Of a stretch of DNA of 64,000 bases, positions 23,680 to 34,289 are shown piece by piece. The translations under genes and the position numbers were made by a program. Below the pieces are notes generated by a model, which was given only the letters and a program-made list of their open reading frames with translations, made no database searches and was not told the origin of the DNA. Origin of the DNA: Epiperipatus broadwayi (lineage: Eukaryota > Onychophora > Udeonychophora > Euonychophora > Peripatidae); assembly GCA_028023455.1 (NCBI GenBank), contig JAQFVV010000012.1, forward strand, positions 5,618,499-5,682,498, in the 5' to 3' direction. Position 1 is the stretch's first letter; each line of letters starts with the position of its first letter.

Positions 23680-26380
23680 TAATAAAGTGAGCATCGGTAC
23701 TATTAGAAAAACAAGTTTTAACATCGTTAGTCTTTTTCATTGATGCAATGTGAAATTCCACAAAATAATATATTAAATTAGACTTTACAGCAAATACCAA
23801 CACTGTGGTTTTTTTTTTCACTGATTAAAAAAACATTATTTACCTGCTTTAATCAACTTTTTTTTTTTTGCTAGAGGTGTTGTTCTAAGAGTGGCCATAT
23901 TGATCAAAAAACTTATCAGCTCTATAATCATTCATGCTATTTTCCGTTTTAGTCTTGAAGAATTTGTACCAAGTAAACTTATCATTTATATATTTTTTTT
24001 AAAAAAATAGATTTATATTACTTACCTTAAATACTGTTATTGCCTCCTATTTTACCAGCAATTGATAATATTATTTTTATCATTTAAATGGACAATCTAT
24101 AAGACATAAAAAAAAATAGCCAGATTGTATGAATCAGTCCATTTTCAAACATAATTTTAAAATACTTTCCACTTCTATGGTAGGCAGCATTCCATAAATA
24201 AAACTGCCTAAATATATATTTTTTAACTGAAACTCTTGTCTCAGATACAGATTAAACCAACTTATTAGTGATTGTGCATAGCTTTCAGATGACTAAGTCT
24301 ATCTTCATAATCACTTTTTTTTATTTTTGAGGGCTTGAACTAAAAACAAATCAAAAAATAAATTATAATCAGAAATGTTATACTTGTAGTTAAAGAAGGG
24401 AAATATGGTTACACAAATAAATAATCTCATTGCCACAATTAGTATAATCAATAATCAATCTTGCTTTTAATTTTACAAATGACAAAAAAAAAAATGTAGA
24501 ATTATGGTTTAAAATTATATATAAAAATTCTTTAACATTTGCTTCGGTCAATTTTTCAGTTTAAATAAAAAGTGTTACATGCATAAAAGATGTGATGTTA
24601 TATAATGCAGCTATTTCCTAACCACTTGCTTGCAGAACTTATGGTAATCAGGATCTCATAAACTTAAATGATTGAAAAAGAAAGGAGGGAGACAGAAAAG
24701 ATTGTTTTTATTGAAAATAACACCTAGACTTTGATGAGTTATTATTCTATTCTATAAGACAATATGAAGTATTCTGTATAAGAACTGTTTATATATTATT
24801 CACAATTAGCCCTTATATCTGAATGTTATTCCACCATCGGTGGAGTCTGTCAGTAGCCTGAACATTTCTAGCACTGGACACCATTACTGCTATCTTAGAA
24901 CTAATATATTTTTATCTAATATTATAGAAAAAGCATTTTGAATTTAATTATATATATTATTTGCTGAAACAAAGAATTTTTATAATGCTTAAAATAGTCC
25001 ATATATAAAAATTCCAAACTAAAATCACATTTTTGTAATGTAGTAGTGCAATGAAAAACTTTACATGTCTGAATATAATTTTTTAATAAAATGTGTATTA
25101 CATAATGAAATTTTCTAAATAAAAAGGCTATTTACTTGAAAATAAAGTTGTTTATACTAACAACTATGTTTTTACAAACACAACATTATTTGATTCTCAA
25201 ACTTACTGCTACTGTTTTATACTCTTTTCTATATCCTAACAACATCTATTATAAGTTTCAGTTACCAAATAGCAGAACAATTTAATGCCTATCGTTAAAT
25301 TTATTTTGGACATTTTTTAATAAACAATGACTTGAATTTAAAACATTTAGAAACCATCTTTAATTTTCTTTTTTACAATCAATTTAAAAACCCTAAGCTT
25401 TTGAATTGTAGATGACATACTTGAACAATTACATAGATCTCATGTCAGGTCTACAACTACAAAATGTATTATCCTTAGTTCTATCCTTACTGTAAGTATG
25501 TTTTTTTTAAATTAATGTATGCAATAAATCTGCTGACACTTATGGATGGGTATATTTTGATAGTAACTATCCAAGACACTCAAAAAATTATTTCTAAAAG
25601 TCAATTTTTAAGCATTAAAAGAATTTGTAGTAATAAAAACAACTCCATATTACTCTTTTATACAATAAATTTAATAATAGTTTGCCTCAAAATATTATTG
25701 GCTAATACCCATTGCATAGATATTGAAATTTAAAAGGGAAATAACTCATTACACAAAAAAATAAATGCTGAAATGGTTATTATATCAATCATTTCTTTTT
25801 TAGTGACATTTTAAATTACATACTATAAAAATACATTTACATGCTGAATTTTTTAGATTTCTTCAAAAATATATTTTTATTCAAGCTAAATTACTATATT
25901 ACAGATATAAATTCCTTTAAAATAGTTTACAAAAAAACAAAACTTTATAATAATTTAGTATAAGAAAAAGAATGTTTTTTATAAGGCCATAAAAAGTGTA
26001 TTTAATTTAAACATATCAACATTTTTAAATACTGTATACTAACAGTATATTGTTACAATGTAATGGATGTTTGAAACACTACATAATTAAAATAGTTAAT
26101 AATCTTCACATTTTACTTAGAAATAAGATCAGTGTTCAAACTTACCAGACCATGCATATCATGATTATGATATTATAAAACTTTTTTTCTACAAAAGAAA
26201 TAAATTAAAATGACAGCTATTATTTTTTCTTGAACATATTATAATCATATAGAATGCCGTAAACATGGGTGCATTTAAATCTATGCTTTTTTTAATTTTA
26301 TAAATTATTGAAAATAAAACTATTTAAAATATTTATATATGTATACATCTGATAATATTTGCTTGTTTTCTGTGTGTATA
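23680..26380. other. A+T-rich non-coding DNA
   Basis: No gene or dated repeat recognised. A small hairpin, CCACCATCGGTGG, sits near 24831. Confidence 0.4.
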
Positions 26381-26383
26381 GTG

Positions 26384-26781
26384 TATCTAATAGCACATGT
26401 CTGAGGATTAATTTCCTTCCACATGATTATGTATATATAAATTGCTAAAATATTTATTACAGATATTCAAACTAATATAATTTAAAGTCACAGGTAATTT
26501 AAAATAAGAAACTTTCTCTTATTATGCAATATATAATCTAAATGTGTATAAATAGTTTGTCAATTGAAATATCAGGCTCTTAATAAAATTAAATTCTGAT
26601 TTAAGCATGGCCCATAAGGGCTGGTTTATATAAGAATAAGCTCTATGCATAAGTGATTCACTTACACTTTTAAAAATCACTTGTACTTTTAAAACACTTA
26701 TTGACAGGTCAGTACATGTAAATTTTAATTTCAATCTAATAGTACATGTCTGAATATGAATTTCCTTCCACATGATTATAA
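26384..26781. repeat. Direct repeat pair, ~351 bp apart
   Basis: A ~46 bp line starting ATCTAATAG, with ACATGTCTGA and CCTTCCACATGATTAT inside, occurs at about 26384-26430 and again at about 26735-26781. The spacing is close to the RZ unit length, but no hammerhead core is visible between them. Confidence 0.5.
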
Positions 26782-26784
26782 CTA

Positions 26785-27790
26785 ATTATGTAATTAATAT
26801 ATTACTATGCTGTACTTTATAATGGCATTATGAGTAGTGGATTTAGCATATCTTATTAACTCATTATTTAACTAAAAGATTTTATATAACTATCTTGTGA
26901 ATCATGAATTTTGAAAATATATGGTTAATCAAATCAATTTCTATAGAACTCTACATCAGTTATGCCAAAACTTGAATGTTATATATATTAAACAGATGTT
27001 TCTTACCTTATTTCAAAATATGAAAGATTAAATATGCAATTATTAAGTTTAATGCATTTTATAGTTAACAAATTCACATAAATGTTTATAATATAAACCT
27101 ATTCATAGAACAACTATCTACAAAAACATTACTTTGATAATTCATGAACCATATTCTCAAAGTATTTAAATAAACTTTCAAGTAGTGCCCACTTTCTTGT
27201 ATCAATGCCAATTTTTTTTCATCAGATAAATAAATAGATTGGAATTGATACAAGAAAGTAGGTATTATTTGCAAGTGTATTTAAATATTTTGAAAATGTG
27301 ACTTGTGAATAATTGTAGTTATGTTTTCAAACTTAGTTGTTCCATAAATAGGTGATATTATCAACATTATTTATTTGATAAATCATAATTTATTTATGGT
27401 TTGTTAAAATAATTAGAATATTCATAATATTGTGTAGTTATGTAAAATAAAAGTTATTTTTTCACTCATTAATCAGTTATATTAAGTATTCAAACATTGA
27501 GTGAGCTTAATATCTCTATATGAATGTTTTTAAATATTTATATGCACAAATGGCTATTTATTATTGTCTAGTTGTAATTAACAGAAATATTTTATTTCAA
27601 ATATTTTATATAAGCATATGTTGTTATTTTTTTTAAACTATCATCATCATTATTAATAATAAAAATAAAGTAATTTTATCTCTAAAAATATGGTTCCAAA
27701 CAATCTTTCATATATAAAAAATTCAATAAAATTGGTCTCTCCACTTTCATGAATTCATCTATTTTCTAATATATTATGCATACTTCTAGT
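26785..27790. other. A+T-rich non-coding DNA
   Basis: Nothing recognised except a short inverted pair near 27187-27262 (ACTTTCTTGTATCAATGCC with its near complement). Confidence 0.4.
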
Positions 27791-27794
27791 ATTT

Positions 27795-28260
27795 TGACTA
27801 TTTCTTTGTAGTTATATGGAGGATATACAAATATATATATATATATATTGATAAAATGAGGTTGCCTTGGCAACTGGTTGAGATTGTTCATTGTTGTTGA
27901 TTTTGGAATTATCTAAATATTGACTGATATTAATGATTATTATTATAAGTATATAATTTTTAACTCATAATATAATAACATTTCTTTAGAAACTACATAT
28001 ATTTTTTCTCATTACTGTTATTATTACTTACTTTTCTCCATTCTTTATTATTTTAAACCAATTTTTATTGAATCTTATAAAGATGAATGAAATCTTTATA
28101 TATTATTTCTTATATAATTACTTTTAAGTAAAATCATTATTTAACAATTTGTTCTATTTAAAATTAGGTTTTTTTTTTGTTAATATATAAACGTTCTTTT
28201 AAGATTATTTTATTATATAATTTCAAAATTTTCAACATGTTTATATCAAAATTTTTATAT
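27795..28260 (-). pseudogene. Penelope-like element, left inverted arm, outer part
   Basis: Matches the reverse complement of about 30340-30760. It carries the 3' flank and the end of the GIY-YIG coding region on the minus strand (for example ACATATATTTTTTCTCATTA against its complement in the right arm). The homology stops at the TTAAATTTC flank of the RZ-A array and resumes at 29134. Confidence 0.55.
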
Positions 28261-28327
28261 TTAAATTTCATATGTTATATATAGAGCTCGCAAATAAGCT
28301 CTTAACAAACTTTGCAGAATATTCCCA

Positions 28328-28367
28328 ACCCCAGACTGGTTTTTGCTACTGGCTTCCTCAGTGAGGT
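28328..28367 (-). ncRNA. Type I hammerhead, RZ-A unit 1, GAAA box mutated
   Basis: Minus strand: ACCTCA, CTGAGGA, AGCCAGTAGCA, then AAAACCAGTC in place of GAAACCGGTC, then TGGGGT closing six pairs of stem I. The first G of the GAAA box is A here and the stem III palindrome is spoiled (CCAG). Cleavage would be expected to be lost or weak. Confidence 0.75.
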
Positions 28368-28704
28368 GCTAGGATATTCAAGCATTAGATTAAAAATACC
28401 AGGACAAGCCCCACACTTTATCTAATGGATAATTATTAGGTGGAAATCTAAATTTTTCAGACATTTATATGTCTTCCAATCCAGCTATCTAACTTAAATA
28501 GCCATATGGGACTGAACCAAGTTCAAATACACCATATATTAATAACTTTATCAATATAAAATTGCCAAAACCTTAATAGCAAAAAATAAAATTACAAAGA
28601 AATCAAATCACATGTTACATGACCTAATTTAACAAGCTTATATTATAAATGTTATATATAGAGCTCGCAAATAAGCTCTTAACAAACTTTGCAGAATATT
28701 CCCA

Positions 28705-28744
28705 ACCCCAGACCGGTTTCTGCTACTGGCTTCCTCAGTGAGGT
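28705..28744 (-). ncRNA. Type I hammerhead, RZ-A unit 2, core intact
   Basis: Minus strand: proximal stem I ACCTCA/TGGGGT (6 pairs); CTGAGGA; stem II line AGCCAGTAGCA with only a GC/GC pair block; GAAA; palindromic stem III ACCGGT; cleavage base C. The outer stem I continues as GAATATCCTA against TGGGAATATTC, giving about 16 pairs in all with two small bulges. It differs from unit 1 at exactly the G of GAAA and in the CCGG centre. The short stem II is the weak point. Confidence 0.8.
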
Positions 28745-29133
28745 GCTAGGATATTCAAGCATTAGATTAAAAATACCAGGACAAGCCCCACACTTTATCT
28801 AATGAATAATTATTAAGTGGAAATCTAAATTTTTCAGACATTCATATGTCTTCCAATCCAGCTATCTAACTTAAATAGCCATATGAGACTGAACCAAGTT
28901 CAGATACTATATATTAATAACTTTAGCAATATAAAATTGCCAGAAACTTAATAGCAAAAAATAAAATTACAAAGAAATCAAGTCATATGTCAGATGACCT
29001 AATTTAACAATCTTGTATTACGAATGTTATATATAGAGCTCACAAATAAGTGAGCTTATTTGTGAGCTCTATATACAAGCTTGTTAAGTTAGGTCATGTG
29101 ACATATGACTTTATTTCTTTGTAATTAAATTTC

Positions 29134-29690
29134 TTATTATGTATATAAATATTTGATTTCTTATCATTTAAATGCTACTTCAATATGGTTTTTAGTTTAT
29201 TTCTGTTGTGCCAATATATAATACATTCTTATTATCTTTCTTACAGTCTAAACATTTAATTATATAAATTTTATTCATACTTTCAACATTTTCTTTTTTT
29301 GTTGTTGTATTAATCAAATTACCTAGGTTAATCATTTTCTTTTTGTATACTGGTTTAATAATTAATTTGCTTCCCTTTTCAAATTGTTTGTTAATATTCT
29401 TATTTTTTTTATTATATCAAAGCAAGTATTTTTTTGATAAATTGAAAATACTATACATTACATTATGTATATCCTTTTTATGTAAACTTTTTATTTTGAT
29501 ATTTCTTTTCCCACTCATGATTTATTAATCGTTTTTATAGGATAATTATTTTTTATTACTTCATCCTTTATATTATCAATTTCTTTTTCAAATACTTTTT
29601 TTCCAAAATATAAATTAATTGCCCTAATTATTCTATTATTAATAATGTTTATTTTTTTGTACATGGTCTATGCCACATTTTCAACTAATT
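29134..29690 (-). pseudogene. Penelope-like element, left inverted arm, inner part
   Basis: The minus strand repeats the coding of the right arm: a GIY-YIG start with LYIGTT (about 29200-29230) preceded by a cysteine-lysine rich line. It runs inward to the reverse-transcriptase C-terminal region near 29650. Decayed by stops and shifts. With 29780-30640 it forms a head-to-head pair around ~29740. Confidence 0.65.
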
Positions 29691-29779
29691 AAAAATCCAT
29701 GTTATTAAAAGTTAATAAAGAATCAAAGAGTAAATATTGAGACAAGTATATATATAAAAAAGTACATTTCATGGATTAT

Positions 29780-30640
29780 TAAATAATTGGAAATCTGATA
29801 TAGACCATGTACATAAAATAAACATTATTAATACTAGAATAATTAAGGCAATTAATTTATGTTCTGAGAAAAAATTATTTGAAGAAGAAATTGATAATAT
29901 AAAGGATGAAGCAACAAAAATGATTATTCTCTATAAGTGATTAATAAATTGTGTGGTAAAAAAATATAGCAAAAATTTAAAAAAAGTTTAAATAAAAAAA
30001 TATATATAATGTAATACATAGTAGTTTTAATTTATCAAAAAATACTTTTTTTGATATAAAAAGGATAATAAAGATTATTAATAAAATATATAAAAAGGGA
30101 AGAAATTGATTATTAAACCAGTATACAAAAAGAAAATTAACCTAAGTACTTTGATTAATACAACAAAAATGGAAATGTTGAAAATATGAATGAATTTATA
30201 TAATTAGATATTTAGACTGTAAGAAAGATAATAGGAATGTATCATATATTGGCACAACAAAAAATAAACTAAAAATCAGATTGAAACAGTATTTAAATAT
30301 AAGAAATCAAACATTTACATATGTAGAAGAAATTTAACATAAAAACTTTGGCCTAAACATGTTAGAAAATGTGAAATTACCTAAGAAAAGAATATTAAAA
30401 GAAAGTTTATATATTAAGGAAGAAAATGCTGTTTTAAATAGAACAAATTGGTAAATAATGGTTTTAGTTTAAAGTAATTATACAAAGAATAATATATAAA
30501 GATTTCAATTATTTGTATAAGATGTAATAAAAATTGACTTAAAATAATGAAGAATAGGGAAGGTAAGTAATAATAATAGTAAAATATATGTGAGAAAAAG
30601 AAATATATGTAGATGCTAAAGAAATGCTATTATATTATCA
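29780..30640 (+). pseudogene. Penelope-like element, right arm, RT end plus GIY-YIG
   Basis: Plus-strand conceptual translation gives NTRIIKAINLCSEKKLF and EEIDNIKDEATKMI (about 29832-29930), typical of the C-terminal RT region of Penelope-like elements, then VYKKKINLSTLINTT. A GIY-YIG endonuclease remnant follows, with NVSYIGTTKNKLKIRLKQYL (about 30235-30295) and LPKKRILKESLYIKEENAVL (about 30380-30440). The catalytic G-I-Y/Y-I-G pair is partly visible as SYIG. Several stops interrupt it. The N-terminal RT is absent, so this is a truncated copy. Confidence 0.7.
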
Positions 30641-30655
30641 GTTAAAAATTATATA

Positions 30656-30720
30656 CTTATTATTATTATTATTATTATTATATAATAATAAATAATAATA
30701 ATAATAATAATAATGTGTAT
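30656..30720. repeat. ATT then AAT microsatellite (palindromic)
   Basis: ATT units run into AAT units, making a self-complementary A+T hairpin just beyond the Penelope-like right arm. Confidence 0.75.
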
Positions 30721-30764
30721 ATATTTGTCAATTCTTAATAATGACAACAACGAAGTACGAAATT

Positions 30765-31985
30765 TGGGGAATGGTATATAATGTATTAGAATATATATGG
30801 ATTCATGAAAATTTTTTTTTTTTTAAAAAAAGGAGTAAACAATTTTATTAATTTTTTTTATATACTGTATAAAAGAATGCATATATATAGAATCATATTA
30901 TTGTACTTGAATTATGTAACGGCTTAAGTATTTTATATAAAGCACTTTAAATGGTGGTTTTATAGATAAATAGCAAATTAGATCAACTCCTGATATAAAT
31001 AAGTTCTTGCTTCATCAATAAACTGTACTTCATAGTTTTATATTTTGAGCATTTTCCATTAGTCGGCTCCAGTGTTTAATAAAAAAAAAAGTCAATTTCT
31101 AACAAGTATTAATAGTAAATTACATATTCTGTTAAAAAAATTTTATAGTTTCTTTAGCTTAAATATATATGTTACATATTTATATGTGTGTATAGCATAA
31201 AGCAAAAATTGTAAAACTGGTACTATTTGAATATTATTTTAAAAAGAAAATGGAGTTTATTCTCTGTCTGCAGTTTTTATGTAAGAATGAATTTATAATA
31301 TCTAGCCATAACATTTCTCTATTGCATTATTTTTATACTTCGTAATATCATTAAAGCATGTAAAATAAATATTCACTATAAGATATATTAAGAGAAATAT
31401 TATAAATAAACAAAAACCTGCAATAAACAAATTATTTTGGGATTACTAGCTGTGATTAATCGTGACCACTTGATATTTATATTAAAAAACGTAGTGTAAA
31501 ATTTTATTTACCTAAATCTTTTTTTGTTGTAATTTTCACGTGGAATTATATTTCAACAGAAACAAATGTCAAATCTTTTGATATGACTTTTAAATAAACT
31601 AAAAAAAAAAATTGTAAAGAATGTATTTATTATTTAAATTTTTGACCTGAAATAATTTTTTCAATTATAGTATTTCGTTTAGCTTGAGTCATACAACCGT
31701 AAGTTCCATTAAAATTTTCTCTATTTTTAAAAAGATAATTAGCATCACAATATTTTTTGAAGTAAGCCAATAAAAGATTATGATTTATAAGTCAAATCAA
31801 AATACAAAACAAATTGATATTTACCATTCTAATTGAAAGATTAAAATTTTAAATTAATGTGTATTAAAATAAATAAATGGATTGCATTTCTAATACTTTT
31901 TTTTTTTTCAAAAGAAGTGCTGCATTGCTAACAAAGTCTTTCAAAAGTATTCTATACTGGAAAGCAAATATATAAATTAATACAC
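30765..31985. other. A+T-rich non-coding DNA
   Basis: No feature recognised. Confidence 0.4.
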
Positions 31986-31989
31986 TGTT

Positions 31990-32441
31990 CAGGCTTACAT
32001 ACACCTGCACATATATAATGTAATATATAAAGGATTCGAACTCAGACTTTTACATGACCCTCAGCTCTCCATGCCATCTCATATTGCTGACCCACTTGAT
32101 CATACACATGTTGAAAAGATAAATAATCACCAATATATGTATTTCATGCTACACTAGCAATCATCAGTTGGTCCAGAATACTATCTCCACACATATATAC
32201 AATCAGTACTCAGCTTTATATTAAGATAGCCAATCTTCATACTTTAATGGACAGGCTTCAGACTATTTCAACCCATAACTCTTCAGCCATCCATTTCATT
32301 GAAAATCTGATGACGGAATGTTCAAAGCCCATGTTAGTGCCAAGGTTGTCATCCTACCCATGTTGACCATTAAGTCCTTCTGACCCCTCATGTACTGGGA
32401 AATAATCCATTTACATACATATACGAGCGATGGGCAGACCT
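31990..32441 (-). mobile_element. RZ-C hammerhead element, longest copy
   Basis: A ~450 bp element read on the minus strand, with the hammerhead at 32129-32172 and, downstream in the transcript, an A-box-like TGGCATGGAGAG and a B box GAGTTCGAATCC (minus strand of about 32031-32045). Other copies lie at 36590, 44815, 57870 and 60360. TTAATACACTGTT at the left and TTAATGCACTGTT at the right may be a duplication, but the left one resembles the start of the 36.6 kb copy, so the exact ends are uncertain. Confidence 0.7.
32129..32172 (-). ncRNA. Type I hammerhead, RZ-C copy at 32.1 kb
   Basis: Minus strand: ACCAA/TTGGT stem I (5 pairs); CTGATGA; stem II TGCTA-GTG-TAGCA inside a U-U pair; GAAA; stem III line ATACATAT, a palindrome with one base changed; cleavage base A. 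The core boxes are intact; only stem III is weakened. Confidence 0.8.
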
Positions 32442-32767
32442 TTAATGCACTGTTTTTTTAATATGTTCAAATCCCTTATATATGAACAACAAATATTAAT
32501 ATATGTATACGAGTATGTATAAGTACACAGTAACTGAAGATTATTTGATCAATTATCATCTTAGTAAAGTAAAAAAAAGATTAGAATGAAGCTACTATGA
32601 TCAGCAGACCAATAAAATATTTGAATGTCACATGATTGCAACTAAAGACCCAATAAGATACTTGAGTGTCACATGAACACAACTAAACACATAATTGCTT
32701 ACATAATTTAAATTCAAATACCTATGTAAGCATTTCTATATATATATGTTTATGTTTTGTAATTTAG

Positions 32768-32951
32768 ATCCAAACATGGGTTAAAGGAGAACCAGCACGA
32801 GTAACAGAAGTAGAATATGAACCCACCCTAAATTCTGCAGTTGTTGATTATCTAAGGCCAGATTCTATCAATGAAGTAAGAATATTAGCATTCAATGAAA
32901 AATATGATGGACCACCAAGTGGCATATTAGAAATAAAAACACCTCAAGGAA
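32768..32951 (+). CDS. Internal exon: fibronectin III domain of an L1CAM/neuroglian-like protein
   Basis: A 184-base internal exon with a good acceptor (T-rich tract ending TTTGTAATTTAG) and donor (GGAA/GTAAGTG). Read in phase 0 it gives IQTWVKGEPARVTEVEYEP, VVDYLRPDSINEVRILAFNE and KYDGPPSGILEIKTPQG, and it leaves in phase 1. The L-R-P...V-R-I-L-A-F-N...G-P-P-S...T-P-x-G pattern is the second half of a fibronectin type III domain. The F-N-x-K/R-x-D/N-G-P-P-S end is most like the L1CAM/neuroglian family of neuronal cell-adhesion receptors. Such proteins sit in the plasma membrane with Ig and FN3 domains outside the cell. Codon use is clean and there are no stops. I see no neighbouring exon in the window, so introns on both sides would be long. 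The family call rests on one domain; contactin-type or another FN3 protein remains possible. Confidence 0.75.
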
Positions 32952-33389
32952 GTAAGTGTTTTTCAATTAATAATTGTATTTATATTTGATTTTACTAATA
33001 TTATTTAAATTTCAATATTTTAATTAATTTATTTAATTTTTTCAATATTGTTTTATAGATTTATATAGCAGTTTTTTATTTGATAATTTTTTATACTGTA
33101 TAGAAATTTGTGTTTTAATTTAGGATAAGTTTTCTTAATGTATATGTTAACATACTTTAGATAAAAAAACATGCATAATTACTCAAGCAGAATTTACCCT
33201 AATCATCTATTTCCCTATAAACATTAGCACCTTAGTATTTTATTTTGATTATTATTAATAAATTATAATTAGCATTATCACTCTTTTTGTTAATTTATTT
33301 GTGTATTAGTATACTCAATGTGAATTGTGATTTTAGATTTGGAGTTATAAACTAAGCTTATAATGTTTTAATTTCAAGGCACTCACAAC
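32952..33389. other. Intron sequence after the exon
   Basis: A+T-rich, starting with a consensus donor; nothing else recognised before the RZ-B insertion. Confidence 0.5.
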
Positions 33390-33401
33390 TTATTTCATGA
33401 T

Positions 33402-33830
33402 TAAAACAGGCAAAACTCTCCATTCAGTAGTGCCACCCTGCGCCAACCAGAGTAATCAATGGATGCCAGAAGGCTTGTGCATAAACTTCCCATCTAGTGC
33501 CTACTCATCCAATATCACCAGACTAGTTTCTGGCTTGTGGCCTTTGTCAGTGAGGACTGTACCTAGATCTTAGGGTCTAATGCAACCCTCCAGCAGCCAC
33601 CTTTTATCTCTACTTAACTACAAAACTATGAGAATGAAATTGAAAACACAATAATATTTTCAATCTAAGCTCAATAGCTTATATAGTCATATGAGTCTGA
33701 ACTTAATTCAGCACCCATACATTTTGGTATCTTTGGCATAGGTGGCACTACTGTATGGAGAGTTTTGCCTGCTTTAATAACAGTTATGTGCTAGCATAGT
33801 AAGAGATGGTGATCATGATGTTATTTCATG
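33402..33830 (-). mobile_element. RZ-B hammerhead element, complete with ends
   Basis: A 429 bp insertion bounded by TTATTTCATGAT at 33390-33401 and 33831-33842. Inverted end sequences GGCAAAACTCTCCATTCAG and CTGTATGGAGAGTTTTGCC lie ~36 bp long at and near the ends. The hammerhead is at 33515-33556 on the minus strand. No ORF. It lies in the intron downstream of the FN3 exon. Related copies: 22244, 58781, 59216 and 61095. Confidence 0.8.
33515..33556 (-). ncRNA. Type I hammerhead, RZ-B copy, core mutated
   Basis: Minus strand: CTGACAA in place of CTGACGA, stem II GGC-CACAA-GCC, GAAA, palindromic stem III ACTAGT, cleavage base C, then TGGTG. The proximal stem I has lost pairs (CCTCA against TGGTG), but the outer helix ATCTAG/TTGGAT remains. 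Probably inactive. Confidence 0.7.
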
Positions 33831-33844
33831 ATCTTTATGGATAG

Positions 33845-34285
33845 ATATCAAAAGCTCATTTACATTTTTGAACCATTTATCATTTAGTCATTTATATTAT
33901 CAAGAAATATTAATCTCACAAAGATAATGATATACAGGACATTGATCTGTACAAACGTTTTCTGAGCTTTAATGATTTACAAATTTATATGATATACTGC
34001 CTTACATTAATATTGAATCTTCAAAAAAATTTCTGGCCTTGACAGCCATATCAAATTGGAGTGCAAGAATTAGTAATTTTGATAAGACAACATTTTATCA
34101 AAAAAACGATACCTTAAAATATATATTTTTTATATATCATTTACTAATAACTCTAGCAGAGCAAAACATTTTTATCATTTTTAAAAGATGTAAAAGCATT
34201 TCTATAAAAGATTTAGATCATATTAAAACTAAACATAAAATATTACACAAATATGTGAGTAAAACAATTATGAATATAAATACAC
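33845..34285. other. A+T-rich non-coding DNA
   Basis: Contains an open frame of 90 residues (34039-34311) that I do not recognise and do not support as a gene. Confidence 0.4.
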
Positions 34286-34289
34286 TAAA

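Larger units (their letters stand above)
28270..29124 (-). mobile_element. RZ-A tandem hammerhead array
   Basis: Two head-to-tail units begin at 28274 and 28651. A third start at 29026 turns back on itself after ~25 bases and runs inverted to ~29124. Each unit start carries AGAGCTCGCAAATAAGCTCT, a self-complementary line. Unit periods are 377 and 375 bp. The array is bounded by TTAAATTTC at 28261-28269 and 29125-29133, and it splits the left arm of the Penelope-like pair, which fixes both ends of the insertion. Minus-strand hammerhead cores lie at 28328-28367 and 28705-28744. No ORF is present. Tandem insertion of non-coding hammerhead units is the signature of retrozymes. Confidence 0.8.
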
